From the NCBI GenBank assembly GCA_001599595.1, contig BCHH01000009.1, forward strand, positions 1,602,901 to 1,666,900: 64,000 nt of DNA, written 5' to 3'. Positions within the stretch are counted from its first letter, which is position 1. Each line of letters starts with the position of its first letter. Positions 42,325 through 55,333 of this stretch are shown here, piece after piece. The notes under the pieces are model-generated. The model saw only the letters and a list, made by a program, of their open reading frames with translations. It was not told the origin of the DNA and did not search any database. A program made the translations under genes and the position numbers. This DNA is from Beverwykella pulmonaria. Taxonomy: Eukaryota > Ascomycota > Dothideomycetes > Pleosporales > Melanommataceae.

Positions 42325-44597
42325 ATGAACCGTCCAGGTTTGTTACTCCTCGAAGCCTCAAAAGCTCCGGTCCCATACCATCACGAGCTCGCCTCTGCTC
42401 GTTGCGCGCCCTATTTCCAGCACAGTTATTCGTTATTACGCCTGCGCGCTGAATGCCCCGGAACAGCGTCAAGCGAATCTCAATCACCGCCCCCGGACGC
42501 CTTGTTCTACCTCCGTTCACTTTACCTCGTCTCCGCCTTGGTTTCCTTCTCCACGACCATGTGATATCACTTTTCGCTATAGACCCTATAGAGCTGACTC
42601 TTCTCCGCTAACAGGACCGGGCAACCAACCTCCACGAAACTTCCCCTCCGGCATGTTTCAAAATCAGCAGAACACCGGCGCACGTGGTGCGCCGTTAGGA
42701 ACCAGCAGACTACAGAATGGAAAGCTGGGTGAGGATATGGTCAAGGCTGTTACTGTGAAGAAGGAGGCTAATATAGGGGTGTGAATTTCAGGCAGCGGCT
42801 CTCAGTGGGCATTCGGGGGCCCAATGGGCGGTGCGCCTGGCTTGTCGACAGCACAATCGCGAGCAAACGGCGGCGGACTGTCGAGCTTTGCGCAAACAAT
42901 CGGAAGCTCACAACCCCATACGCCTCTCAATCTTGAGTAAGTCCTACGTCCAACATGGGAAAACGTAAAGCAAAGCCCCACGGCGGCCCCACGCTGTGCC
43001 ACCTTGAGGAAACCAACGAGCCTATCGAATTCAAGCTGAGCATTTCCGATCGCAGAGAATTCCCTTCCCTATCCGGCGCGCCTCAAGCTCAGCAGAATAC
43101 CTCCGCCCAGCAGATGTGGTCGAATCCGAATCTGCGATCGACACAGCACTCCACGATCCAGCGGCCGCAGGGTCAGGCCCCTTCGCAAGGTCAGAATGGT
43201 CCATCCGCATCCCAGCAATTACAAAACCAGGCACACGACGATGTTGCAGGCTCGGTTCAAGGCCAATTCTCGGCAGGCGGCGACGAATACCGATTTGGAG
43301 GACAGGCGGGTGTAGGACAGCTTTCCGGGGGCACGCAACCGCAGACAGGCAACATTGAAGAATTCCCCCCGCTTGGAGGGGCCGCCGGCGAAATTGGGCC
43401 AGACCGAAGGACCGGAATGATACAAAGTGCGGCAGCGTACGGAAGCAGTGCCAGTGCAGCTTTTCCTGGCCTTGGACAGACACGCAACGGGCTGTCAAGT
43501 CCGACGGACAGCCAGCAAGACCGGTCAATAAACCCTGCTGTGGGCAGCAGGGGGATCCACCCGGGAGCTAGTGAGTGTGTGTGATGTGGTCTCCTGCAAA
43601 TATGCTCATGAAATTAGTTTCACGGACGCCCTTCGAAAATATGCGTGGGACAGCCCAAGACATGGACAGGAATGTACGTACACAGTCCCATCCGATCGAA
43701 CCCTGACTTATGGGGAATCGCTAATCCTCCCTCAGGGTAACCCAAGAGCTGGGCAGACATTAGGTAATATGTCTAACTTGTCGTTTATCGGCTCTCAACT
43801 ACCAGTTCGAGCAAGTGGGCCCGAGATTCCGCCTGTGGGACAACGGCCGCAGCCCTCCCACTTCGAGCAAACTTTTGGAGCAGACACCATCGGCTCGCCC
43901 AACGCCCAACTCTCGCAGCACAAGAAGCTATCAGACATGACGGATTCGGAACGATATGGCCTGCCTGGGCTACTATCAATGATCCCCCTGGAGAGTCCCG
44001 ACTATTCCTCGCTCGCCGTGGGCCAAGATCTAACAGTGCTAGGACTCGATCTAAGCCGTCCCGAGTAAGTCCTGCTCTTCATTACCACCCCTTGCAGACC
44101 CGGCTGACCATGCAGCAATTCCCCACTGCATCCGACATTTGGCTCACCGTTTGTGGAATCAAATGTCAAGCCCGTGATACCTCATGATTTCACGCTTCCG
44201 GCGGCGTATACTGTCACCAACGTACCACCACTACACAGCAAGATGAGCAGTTTCTCGTCGGAAACACTGCTCGCAATCTTCTACCAGTACCCGAGGGACA
44301 TCATGCAGGAGATCGCGGCGAACGAACTGTACAACCGAGACTGGAGGTGGCACATGGAGCTGCAACAATGGATGATGAAAGATCCGGATCTTCCCCAACC
44401 GATACGACTCTCACAGAAAGAGGAGCGCGGGTGGTATCTATTCTTTGATGTGACGAATTGGAGGAGAGAGAGGGTATGTCTATAGTCTTTCTCAATGCGC
44501 CACGTTGCATTTGCTGACATCCAGGCAGAGAGAATTCGACCTCAACTACGACCATCTAGATCAGCGTCATGGGCCAGCGATGGCGGGCCAGATGTAG
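42325..44597 (+). CDS. NOT2: CCR4-NOT complex subunit NOT2
   Basis: Eight exons: 42325-42337, 42615-42728, 42792-42936, 43056-43570, 43618-43673, 43736-44064, 44116-44473 and 44529-44597, giving 532 residues. The first exon codes for four residues plus one base and the first intron is 277 nt, far longer than the others. The N-terminal two thirds is Gln/Gly/Ser-rich with the short EFPSLSG and EEFPPLGG motifs typical of NOT2. The region SDSERYGLPGLLS-like (here DSERYGLPGLLSMI) and DLTVLGLDLSRP precede the NOT2/3/5 domain: PTFGSPF, LLAIFYQYPRDIMQEIAANE, WRWHMELQQWMMKDP, and the end REFDLNYDHLDQRHG. The protein is a structural subunit of the CCR4-NOT deadenylase, acting in mRNA decay and transcription. 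Confidence 0.9.
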
Positions 44598-47500
44598 GTG
44601 GAACATTCGGTTTGCTTGCTCAGAGCGGCGGAGTTTCGGGACAACCAGGTACACGGTAATGGGTTTTCGTCTGCTAGATCCCTGGTGGGAGATCTAGAGC
44701 AGACTAGAACTTATTACAATCGAACATATGAACATACCACAACCAAATTGAACTTCCAAACCCACACAAAATGTAGTCGTGAATTGCTCTGTACAGATTG
44801 AACGTAGGCTGAAGATAGAGTTTTGACGTGTAAAATTAGAATCAGTGTCTATTGGGCGACGGTTCTGGTTGTTCCGACATTGGCTCAGAGGTAGGTGGAG
44901 GTAGTGGCTTTCACTTCTATCAATCGCTCTTTCGCCGTCTATTGTACTCCGACGGCAGCGCAATGCCTTTTTGTTCTTTTTCTTCTTCAGGGTAGATCCA
45001 ACATGGCATCATCAATTCTCCATGATCATGCCCTGTTTGCCATTCTTCGAAGTCCCGAGAGCTGCTGTGCTCAAATAAAGTCTAACCCTTTCCCTAAAAT
45101 GATGAGCAATTATCTCGTTCGTCGATATAGGTCGTGTACCATACTTCCGACATGACGCCTTCCTATAAATCTTATTTTGGTCTTTCAGGTTCCAAGCATA
45201 TCATATAATAATATCAACATATTTTCCGCAAGAGAAATACCTATCCCAACCTCGACACCCTCCCTTCACAAGACTCCTCACAGAACATCTTGTATGCTAA
45301 CCTATCTCATGCTCCTTATAACCATCCAATGCAGCACAAAGCAACACTGCACCGCAGCAAAAACAATCGCAATCATTGCCAAGCCATATCGAATAGAGAG
45401 AGCCGATTCAAAAAGTATTGTATATACCACGTCCACATACCACTCACACCATAGTCAAGTAGATGCATTCTACAGACAAAGGAATTGTTCTTACTCCAAT
45501 AGCAAGTGTACGTCTCTTGAAACGTGCTAGGTTCTCTCCTTGGACTCGAGAACGTGAAATATGGCACGAGGAAAGCTTTGCGCGAGACTTTGGGGTAATG
45601 TAGTGGGTTTGGTTAGACTACGATTGATATCATGGTTACGAATAGGAGAACAAAGAGATGGCTAATTGGCTAAAAGAAAGTTCTCAGGTCTTTTACGTCA
45701 TGAATTTTAGTTTTTCGGATGGAGAGCCGCGCCTGGGATCTTGACGCTTCGTTTTCGTGCTCTGTAGTAGGGGGGTTGCTACATGTCTTCGCTATCATGG
45801 CGGGAAATTCATCTGCAATATTTATGAAGACATGAGGCGAAGGGTGGGGTGACATCACTGCTTTTAGTGAAAGACTCATCTTTATACCCATTGGTATGAT
45901 ACTGCGGAGCGTCCACGCATTCTGTGGAGATGGAAAGGGTATCACGCTTGTTGGGGTATACGCAGTCAGGCAGGTAGTATAAGTCATCCCGAGAAGAGAA
46001 TGATATCCTTGTATATGCAGTTAAGCTCGAACTGTTATAGTGATGCGACTGCAAGATGTAGTTGCGTGGGAGCACAGCGCGGGAGAAGCAATATTTGGTT
46101 ACTCACCCTTGAAGATTTGTTACAAGCACGGAGAAATTAGTGAACTCAAAAGCACTCTACAATCTTTTTGGTATAAATATGTCCACGTCTCTAGTACAGA
46201 AATTAGATCTGCAAACCCGCATAGCATATGTTCGAGCAGGTCAGAACTTGAGGAACTGGCAAAGCACAGAACGGCGGTGATTGAATGGCTGTGGACAGAC
46301 CTTGTCCCGCCCTAGGTTAAGAAGAGTTTTTAAGACATTAAAGAACCTCGATTTCCCGGAATGCGTCTCATAGATTGTGTTACCCATGTGTCCCTAGAGA
46401 CCGATGTCCGTGCCCGCATATTTTCTGTTCTACGGCACAGCACTTGTTCCGCTCCTGTATTCTAGTGACTATCAGATGTGCATATTCTACATGTTGTAAG
46501 AAGGAGGCGAGGATGGCACAAGGTCTGGTGGGTTATCTGCTCCGTGCTATGCATCTCGTGAAACTGCATGGTCTGCACTTTCGGGGCCGTGAGTAACTAG
46601 TATCTTTTTCCCGTTACGGCACAGCACGTGTTCCGTTCCGTTGTCCTTGTAAACACCGGATGTCCATAATGCTCTTAGAGCACAGTCTCCGCGGAGGGGT
46701 ACCTCTGCAAGTCTGTTGTAGAGGCTTTGTCGATCGGCTCAAAGCCAGTATTGTATGCGAGTACAATTCGTAGGCCGGATCCAGTATTTGTATCTGCCAT
46801 CAATATTGCATCAGGATGAACAATGTACGTGGTGCTGCTTCTCTTGACAAAAGCCATATACGCACTTGCAGCCTCTATCTCCACCCTCTACGTTTCACTC
46901 CCACTGACCCATTACCCCGGAACCATCCACGGACTCCACGCGAAGTGGCCACTGCATCCACCCGTTCCCCTGGTGTCCGCGCGGGATCGACGAAACTACC
47001 GCTCCCGCTCGGTCAAAGTGGATCTGCAGATGGCGTTTTACAACACGATGGGAACGATAGGGACAGTGGGTGGATCGTGTGTTTGTTGGAGGTTGGGACG
47101 GGCGTTCGGGGAACATGTCGGAAACGGACTTCGGTGTTTGTCAGACTCTTGGGACCAATGGAGGGGAGAGGAGGACGATGGGGACTTGGGATGTTGAGAG
47201 ACTGGAATGGAGTATTCGAGAGACACTGGAAGACGGGTTGAATACATGGCGTTTGTGTTGAAGGGTGAAGTGAGTTGTTAGTTTACCGTCACGAGGGAAA
47301 GAATCCTTGAAGGTATAGTAGGGACATTCGATGTGCTTGCTAGCTTAACAAGACGCTATATTTAAAGAGGAGGAAAGTATGCTTTGCCATTGTTCTCTTA
47401 CGTCGCAATTGTGAAGAGCAAATAATAATTGGACTTTGACTTACGGTGTGTTGAATCGGGTGCTCCATAGGAGACTGATACCAATCGCTGTTTCGGTCCG

Positions 47501-49109
47501 ATTGGCATGAGTAGCACTCAAGATACTTGGAAAAATGCACGCTCTACATGGAATTTTTAATTCCGGTCTATGAAATGCAAGTTTCAATCTTTGGGGGAGT
47601 GTCTCCAGCGGCCTGCAGACGTCCCAAATCCAGCCACAGGGCAAGATGATGAATCTCAACCTCACCGTGTTTTTGTACCTACCAGGAGATAATATCAGCA
47701 GTATCGTATGTGACAACGTGCAGTGACTATCAGCAGCATCATACCGTACATCATGGCTAGTCAAATGAAATTTCAACTCTACACTCTCTTCTGTCTTACC
47801 CCACAAACCAACCCTCTCCCACACGGTGACTACTAAACGCCTAAATCTCACATCATCCATACACTAGGAAGCGCAAAGAATTCCCAGCACCTTTTGTACA
47901 ACCTCCTCACCACATCCTAAAGTCAGCACAACCAGCCTCTATCTCGAATATCACGACAACGCACCTTACCTCTGTAACTCTGCACCAAAATACGCCACGG
48001 CTTCTGCCGTCCCACGTACGCTCCACGAAAGATACGTAAGAGCGTTGTACATAACATAGACTGCGTATGATCTAAGCGCTGGGAACGCCCGTCTACTTGC
48101 ACTTGTCGAATAAGAGTCGAAGACGACGTATCAGAGTTCTGACACCACACGTGAACGTACCAAAGTGAAGTCAGCGCTAGACGTGCTGCTCCGTTATTTG
48201 TGATGGTGCCCTGCGGCTACATATCAGGCCAAACTTACATTCAGCTGTCAGGCTGAGGATTCGACGCTTGTTTTTCTCATAGCTAGAGGATTCGCCCATC
48301 TCATCTCACGTGTGTCGCACTCTGAGTCTAGATGTATGTCGTGGCGGGGTGAAGGAGCGCGAGGCGTTGGCCCCGAGACCCGGGCGGAGAGTTGAGACTT
48401 GGACAAGAGAAACAGTGGTACATAGACGCGTATATGCTATTCCCTTGAAGGATAAGACCGGTAAGAATTGGAGTTTGAACCCGGGACTCGGGTTTCCGAT
48501 CTCGCGCGAGGAAAGACGGAAATCGGAGTTGGACCTCGTGCGATGGGGTTGTGTGATGAGTTTGTAAAAAGAATACCCCTCCAAGTCTGCGCCGAGACAA
48601 GGCGAGGTAAAGTAAGTATAAGACACAGGAATGATGTGGCTCTTCCAAGGCGTAGGAGATGCTGCAGCCATCCTGTCATGGTCAGCCAATCTCACCAGTA
48701 GCGAATCACCCATCCTCCCCGCAAAAAGGTGACTTAATTGCGCGAATAACTATCCTATCAAACCACACCAGTCTGAGACTTTGGAAAAAATATCGTGATG
48801 CAGTGAGGCGAGATCCTCGCCACACTCAGTGGCTCCACGTCGCCTGTTTCATCACCACTGGGATATTCCCGACGGCACGCCAAGCTGATTTCCGACCTTG
48901 AGCCCAAAAGCGGCACGTGGAGATCAAGCGATCAAGCGCATGAACGCTTGGGGTGGGATGGTGACGAGAGGCCGATTATGCGGCTTGTAGATCAGGTGAA
49001 GGCCATGAAGTTGACGTGGCGCATAATGTTTCTGTTTCGGAGAGACTGGGGCTCATGGATGAGTAGGCTGAGCGGGGGCTGGGGAGAAACAAATTATAGG
49101 CTGGAACAG
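44598..49109. other. 4.5-kb gene-poor stretch
   Basis: Many frames of 60-140 codons lie on both strands, none with a recognised domain, signal for splicing or mutual support. Two imperfect copies of an ACGGCACAGCAC-TGTTCCG motif lie near 46432 and 46616. The longest clean frames are 46823-47197 (plus, hydrophobic start) and 47441-47860 (minus); I leave them unassigned. Confidence 0.45.
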
Positions 49110-49569
49110 AGTTGGTCATGTATGCTGTAACCAAGGATCAGGTATGGCAAGGAGTGGAGCTTCTTTACTACAGGATAGCTGACAACCTCACAGGAATTCT
49201 GCGATGCCGACGGGCATTCGAACGAATAAGCTTCCACCCCTGCATCTCTCTCACTTGGAGACTTGGCCAGCGAACTAACGGCGAATGACATACTGGGGAC
49301 GGATGGTTATGAGGATGTTGAATTCTCGCCCTCGATGGAGCAGCTCTGCGAGATAATTACCAGGGCGGAGAAAGACAAGCAAGACCAGGACTTCAGGGCC
49401 GGGGGACACAGCTTGTCTTCGATACCACATACAGAAGGTTGAAGAAGCGGAAGTTGACAGAATCGCCTCCTACAGAGATATCCGAGGCCGACGAGAAGGA
49501 ATGGCAGAAGCAGGAGGAGAGGGCAAGCAAGCGGCAGAGTTGTGGTGATCTATCATATTCGGGCTTATA
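49110..49569 (+). pseudogene. Truncated tandem copy of the PD-(D/E)XK-like gene
   Basis: This segment is closely similar to 50490-50951, the 3' part of the neighbouring gene. It keeps the GTTGGTCATGTATGC stretch, the intron-like region (TGACAACCTCACAGGAATTC), the GATGGTTATGAGGATGTTG stretch and GAATGGCAGAAGCA. It then ends at a stop where the active copy goes on to its basic repeats. Frameshifts and the absence of the whole N-terminal domain show it is dead. It lies directly upstream in the same orientation, so it arose by tandem duplication and truncation. Confidence 0.75.
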
Positions 49570-49744
49570 ACCGACTTCAAGGCAAGACTGTTGATTTGTA
49601 TGATTATTCGAGCACATGTGTGGTGAAAGACCGCTCCTACTTGTTTCGGTGTTCTGCCTTGGCGCTTACGTAGCGGTTGCTGAGTTAACGACCAGAGCGA
49701 CTTCCTAACATTGTCACCATTCAAACAATCCATCAACATAACTA

Positions 49745-51135
49745 ATGTCGCCTCCTACACCACTTTCACCCTCTGTATCGCCCACCAAGGACGGCTGCCA
49801 GAGCCTGCGAAAAGATACGCCGACCTCGGGTTTTACAGGGCCGCCGACACCACCCTCAAGTAACGAGAAGAACTTCCCACAGGCCAAACGCGTTCTCGAA
49901 TACTTTCGCGACATTTATGCGGGCAATCGAAAGCTTGTCAAAGAGCAGACTTGGATAACCTTCAATCTTGCCGAGGGCGAGTACGACGAGGTCGTTCGAC
50001 AACTCGAGTGCGACGTAGATCTTAACGGCTTTGTGCAGGACAAAGTGCGATATGACTACAACGTAAACACGCGAGAGCTAGTGATAAGGATGCTTGGGCT
50101 TGCGCACGAGGCATTTCGCGGGAGCGTAAAGGGTAAGATAGAGGCATGGATTGATGACATTACTGCAAATGGAGAGGACGAGGCGGTAAAGACTTTCGCG
50201 AAGACGATACGAAGATCAACTGGCGACCCTACGTTCTACTTTCCAGAAAATGAAACTGGTTCCCCGTTTACGCCAGACATTACGTTCCGCCATGAGCGTG
50301 ATATCACGCCTAGCGTTATTATTGAAATTGCATACACCCAGCCAGAAAAGGAATTGCGCGAACTGGCCTGGACTTATCTTATGGACTCAGAGGGAGATGT
50401 GCGGGTGGTAGTTGGAATTAACATTAAAAGTGCTAAGTCCCACAGGGCCACCTTTTCAGTTTGGCGGACGAGGGTTGAGAATAATACGGAGTTGGTCATG
50501 TATGCCGCAACTGATGATCAGGTACAACAAGGAGTGGAGCTATTTTTACTGCGGGATAACTGACAACCTCACAGGAATTCCGCGACGCCGACGGGAATCC
50601 AACTGATCTCCCACCCCTGCATCTCCCACTTCGAGACTTCGCCAACGAACCAACTGCAGAAGACATGCTAGGACTAGATGGTTATGAGGATGTTGGATTC
50701 TCAATCTCGACGGAGCAGCTCTGCGAGATGATTACCAAGGCGGAGAAAACTAAGCAGGAGCGGGATGACTTCAGGGCAGGGAAGATACAGCTTTCCAGAA
50801 ATACCAAATACCGCGGGCTCACGAAGCGGAGGTTAACAAAATCGCCTCATCGAGAAATAACTGAGACCGACGAGGAGGAATGGCAGAAGCAAGAGGAGAG
50901 GGTAAGCAAGCGGCAGAATCGTGGTGATCCATCATATTCGGGTCCGAATGCCCAAACCCGGAGCAACACTACTCGTCGAAGATCGAGCCGCCTAGCTCGG
51001 GCTTCGCTATCGGGTGCCCAAACCCGGAGCAACACTACTCGTCGAACATCGAGTCGCCTGGCTCAGGCTTCGCGATCGGGTGCCCAAACCCGGAGCAACA
51101 CTGTTGTTCGTCGAAGATCGAGCCGCCTAGCTTAG
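49745..51135 (+). CDS. Putative PD-(D/E)XK (Uma2-like) fungal protein with basic repeats
   Basis: Exons 49745-50521 and 50575-51135, with a 53-nt intron, give 445 residues. Residues 100-240 resemble the restriction-endonuclease-like fold of Uma2-type proteins: Asp178 in FTPDITFRHE, Glu194 in SVIIEIAYTQ with Gln199 after it, and an alpha-beta unit VRVVVGINIK. This arrangement (PD...ExxYxQ) is a typical degenerate active site; whether it cuts DNA is unknown. The C-terminus has about three 22-residue repeats (GAQTRSNTTRRRSSRLARAS) that are strongly basic and could bind nucleic acid. The N-terminal 40 residues are Pro/Ser-rich. I infer, but cannot prove, that it is a lineage-specific family amplified in this genome. 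A broken copy lies upstream. Confidence 0.6.
50942..51133 (+). repeat. 66-bp coding tandem repeats
   Basis: Nearly three 66-bp units, each coding for a 22-residue basic segment with TRSNTTRR and SSRLA. The last unit has an extra codon (TVVRRR instead of TTRRR). They form the C-terminus of the PD-(D/E)XK-like protein. Confidence 0.75.
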
Positions 51136-53007
51136 GCTTCGCCATCGTTGGAACCGTGAGCCTACAGGTTGACAACTGCTGATTACATCTTGTTGAGACG
51201 GCAGGAATTATGGAGTTTCTTCCGAACTCCTAACAAGAATAGGAAAACCAGATTGCCCGAGTCTGACCTTGAAGGTCGTAGCTTAAACTTGATATGTTAT
51301 AATACCCCTTTATGAGTTATTTCAGTCAATCGTTACTCTACATTCCACAATGCGGATGTTCACCGCCTTCCCGGCTTCTTGAGACATGAGGCGAATAATG
51401 CCTGAGGGTTGGGTACCCGTTTGTAGTTGATTTGAAGTCGTTTCAAAACACATTATGCGATGGGAATGTTTCGTTTGGAGTGCCAACGTCAGTCGTCACA
51501 TTCATGTCCTCTCGGAGGCCTCGATTTATAGCCGTTCTGCCCCACTCATCTAAGGATTTAGGCGGCAAGTAGATCCTCGCAAACGAGTTGTCATGGAGCT
51601 GTTCGAGGTATGGTTGAATGTCTTTGGGGATTAGAGCCAGGATGCGGAGTTCCGGGGATTATATTTCATGTTACTTCTGAGCAATGCTCTTAGGCATCTG
51701 GTGCGGAAGTCCGGCCGATAGATCCACTGGGAGCAGGTAAGGTTCTGGGAAGCATTTTTGTCGCCTGGCTGGAATTCTTTAACTGCACTGCTCAGCGCAG
51801 AGCAGACTTGAAGGGTCGATATGGAGGTGATGACGTAAAGTTGAAATATGATTCGATTTCGTCTCGTTATCGGAAACGGCATCACAGAGGCGCATTATCG
51901 CATAATCAAGGTTTTAAGGAAGGTCTGAATAGCATTGGCTATACATGCACACCGTACATAAGCAGTCCCCCATCATCATGGTACGTGGCTCCATGGTGTC
52001 TGGGACAGTGACATGCCGATGCATTAGCCTGCTTTGTCGAAACGTACCGCAGCCCAAAAAAAAGACGAAGAATCTGGAGAACTGGATACACAACTACATT
52101 CGCGCAATGATCGTCAGCTTGCCCATGATGCGTTCGGGAATCGCGCTCGGGAGGTTTGCGATGCTGACTGGAGACACGAGGCGTTGGCGTTGGTTATAGA
52201 TCATCGGGACTAGAAATCAAGCGATGTCCGATGCGCAGATGATGTTGATATCAAACCCCGGAATACGGCAGAAGCTCATGGCGTACGCGTCTGAACTTTG
52301 CGATGGATAAGAAACCTGGGATAATTATTGGTGGCAAAGAGAGGGCCGCTACCATGATGTCTGCGTTCCCATGAGGGGCCGACGCCAAGGTGGCCTTCTT
52401 TTGCCTGTACGAACACTAGGTGGCAGCTCGTGTTGGCTCTAAACGCTCTTGGATCCACAGCATGTTGAAAGCTTAACTGTAGGTTTGGATGTCGAAACAG
52501 AAAGTTCTTATACAATTATAAGAATGCCAGTGAACAAAGTGGCGTTAGGAAAAGAAAGCTATGACAAGGAAGCAATGGCAATGTGCGAACAAAAGGAGAG
52601 CAAGTATAGGTGGAAGTGGTAGAAATGGGAGTGTAACGTTGGCCATGCTCTAAGCAGCGTTGATTGAATGAAGCGCGCTTCAATATGCGGCAGATTGGCT
52701 ATTTGAAAACGATGCTTCCAAATGAGGAAGAAGAACCGTGAGAACAGTAGGTGAAACCTGAGGTGCTAGATCGCTAAATTGGAGATGAGAGGGTGAAATC
52801 GGTGAAACAAAGCATATTTGGGTGTTACTCTACGGAGGAAAGGGATTGTTGAAACCGTGAAACGGAGGCTCCGAGGCGGGAAGAAAGTCCATCAGCGTTG
52901 ATCAGCCGGCGTTGATCAGGCACAGACAGGAGGCAATTCACCACAGCCGGCTCGTCTCCTGAGGCACAAATGGCTGGGCGAGATGGTCGACTGTTCAAAG
53001 TCCAGGC
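51136..53007. other. Gene-poor stretch
   Basis: A minus-strand open segment ending at a TGA at 51443-51445 reads DIQPYLEQLHDNSFARIYLP followed by SLDEWGRTAINRG. It looks protein-like, but it is preceded by a stop and cannot be extended into a gene; it may be debris. Nothing else is recognised. Confidence 0.4.
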
Positions 53008-53029
53008 AAGCCTGCCCTTGGGCAGGCTT
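53008..53029. repeat. Perfect 10-bp inverted repeat (hairpin)
   Basis: AAGCCTGCCC, a 2-base loop, then GGGCAGGCTT. It is noncoding, about 2.3 kb upstream of MSB2, and not followed by a T-run. Confidence 0.6.
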
Positions 53030-55333
53030 TGTCGAGGAGGAAATGAGTCGAGCGAGAGTCAAGTCGCGCAGTAGCTAAGAAGAGGTTTTACGAAATCAAT
53101 AGATTGATGGGGCATCTCGCCTGGTCTTGGGACGTCGCGCCGCTGCTAGCCATGGCCCCTAAGATGAAGAACGTGACGGAGCGACTCCTGGCGCAGGACG
53201 GAACAGCTAGGCGTGGCTGCATCCTCAATAAAGGCCTTGCAGGAGGATGTCAGCCGGCGGAAGTGCGACCAGGACGCAGCAGAGTGGACAGGCACGGGGA
53301 CGCTGTGGCGAGAGCCAGTGGCCGTCGGCGCAGTTATTGAGCGCGGCGGGTGAAGAGCGCGACAATCAAATTTTATATGGGCGCGCATGTGTAGAGTGCG
53401 GGACCAGAGCGTGGTGGTGAGGTCGGGCGAGGTGCGCCGCTCGATTGGCGTGGAGGTGGTGATGAAGCTTCCTTCCCGAGATGAGGGCCCACGGCCCCTG
53501 ACATTGGCACGAGTGGCCTCATTGGCCGCACGAGTCGCGCGAAGAGTAGGGCGAACAGCCGATTTTCCACGCCCCGGGCGGAAGAACCTTTGCATCCAGC
53601 GCAGTTGGCAGCAGCCAGCGCAGCCTCCACGGTCGTGTCGGGCGTGTATTCCTCGCACCACGCCTCCGCAGGTTCACGACGTGCGCGCTGCACCGCAACA
53701 CACTGATCGCCTTGACCACTCTGACTGCCGTGGTTGTTCATTCACACAGACAGGGGGCCCGGCGTGCTGACCCATGTTTAGAGTGTTTGAAAGAGAAAGT
53801 GCACAGCCTCTGGGACAGGGAGCCCTAGCTAGAATTAATTCACCAGCACGACGAGGCGAGTTGCACCGTGGCAGATGAGGGCACACAAGGTGCGAATTGG
53901 ACACAGAAGGGACTGCTGAGCGCTGCTGGACGCTGCAGCTCGCCGCCGCATCGCTCTCATGATAAGTTGCGTGTGCCTGATCACCACAACACGACGACGA
54001 CGACGACGAAGCGCCGGACCGTCCTATTTTTGTCGGCAAGGCTATCGAAAGGCTACCTGATCGAGGACGGCGCCGTTTGATGAGGAGCGAGCGAGGGTGC
54101 CTCTACCCGCAAGGGCTGCAGGGAGTGCTGTTAGCGACTCGCCGCTAACTGGATTCTCTCCTTCTGCCCTCCCCTGCGCCGCCCAGGTGATGGCTCCGGC
54201 GCGCAATTTGGTCGCCGCCCGTGGTTGTTTGGCGTGGTGGTCCAGGCGCCGCCGCTGTCTCTGTTGTACATGCTGACTTGCTCACCACTCCCTCATCCTT
54301 ACCCACTCCGCCTCGCCCTCCCTCACCTCTCTCTCTCCCTCCTTCCCATCTCGACAATTCTCGACCGGACCGCACTGCTGGCTTCATCTGCAGTGCGCAT
54401 ACACCGCCGTCGCAGTCCTCCGCCATCGTCTTCGCTTCTCACCCCCGTCCAGCCATCCTCGATTCCCGCCCTACGGCCTTACGCTCCTTGAACGGTTCCC
54501 CGGAATCACGACTTTTCGTTTAGACGTTCCCTTCGTGCCTTTGGTTCAGCTACCAGTAATACGCCTGTTGCCCGCCAACATCGCCGCCGCTCCTTCTTCC
54601 TGCACCGCAGTTCCTCGACATTGCCAGCCCTCACTCCTTCACCTGACCCGGTCACGACACGCACGCAGTCCCACCGTTTAGGAACAAAGCCCATCGTAAT
54701 CGTCGAGACCGTGAAGGGATTGGAGGTGCTGCTTGGTACCTGAGTCCTGGTTCTTTGTTTGCAGGTGGTTTTCGCGGCAGCCCAGGAAAGGCTTCCTTGA
54801 GGACGATAGCCATCGCGACAGTTTCTTTGTTGCGGTCGCATTGCCTCATTCACGGCTGGGCGTGTGTCAACCCCTGGTTCGATCGCAGCGATACACCCCG
54901 TTGTTGCAGCATTGGCGAATAAACGTCTTCTCGCGAATCAAAACAATCGTCGTCAAACATGACGGCATAGCCCGAATCACGACCCAATTCTCCTCGCGAC
55001 CGCGCAACCTCTGAATTGCCTGGAGCACTGGCCTTTCTTCCAGCTGTATTGACAGCCTAGTGAGTCTTTCCACAGAACATATGTGTCGCGGCGTGACACT
55101 GCCCAGATTGTACTGTTCCGACAGCTAACAGGAGACCGTTCCCAGGTCCATTCCTTATCCATCCTTGACACGTCAAGTACACTCGTTTAACATTTTACCC
55201 TGACAGTACGTTTTTTTTCGTATCTGGTCTTGTCGCAACCTCTTAACTTTCTCCAGATTTCGACTTACACCTTACGATTCCGATACCCTCGAGCCTCGTA
55301 ATTAGGACATAGTTCTTGAAGTTAATAGTAAAT
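53030..55333. other. Upstream region and probable long leader of MSB2
   Basis: 2.3 kb without a convincing gene. A pyrimidine-rich tract at 54283-54360 (runs of CTCTCTCTCC and CCCTCC) is typical of fungal core promoters and transcription starts, so the MSB2 transcript may begin near here with a leader of about 1 kb. That is inference. Confidence 0.4.

Noticed and set aside
46823..47197. 124-codon frame with hydrophobic start
   Set aside because: A second frame of similar length overlaps it and there is no domain or transcript-like signal; not enough support for a gene.
48306..48713. Overlapping frames of 80-135 codons on both strands
   Set aside because: Mutually overlapping, no motif, typical of GC-rich noncoding sequence.
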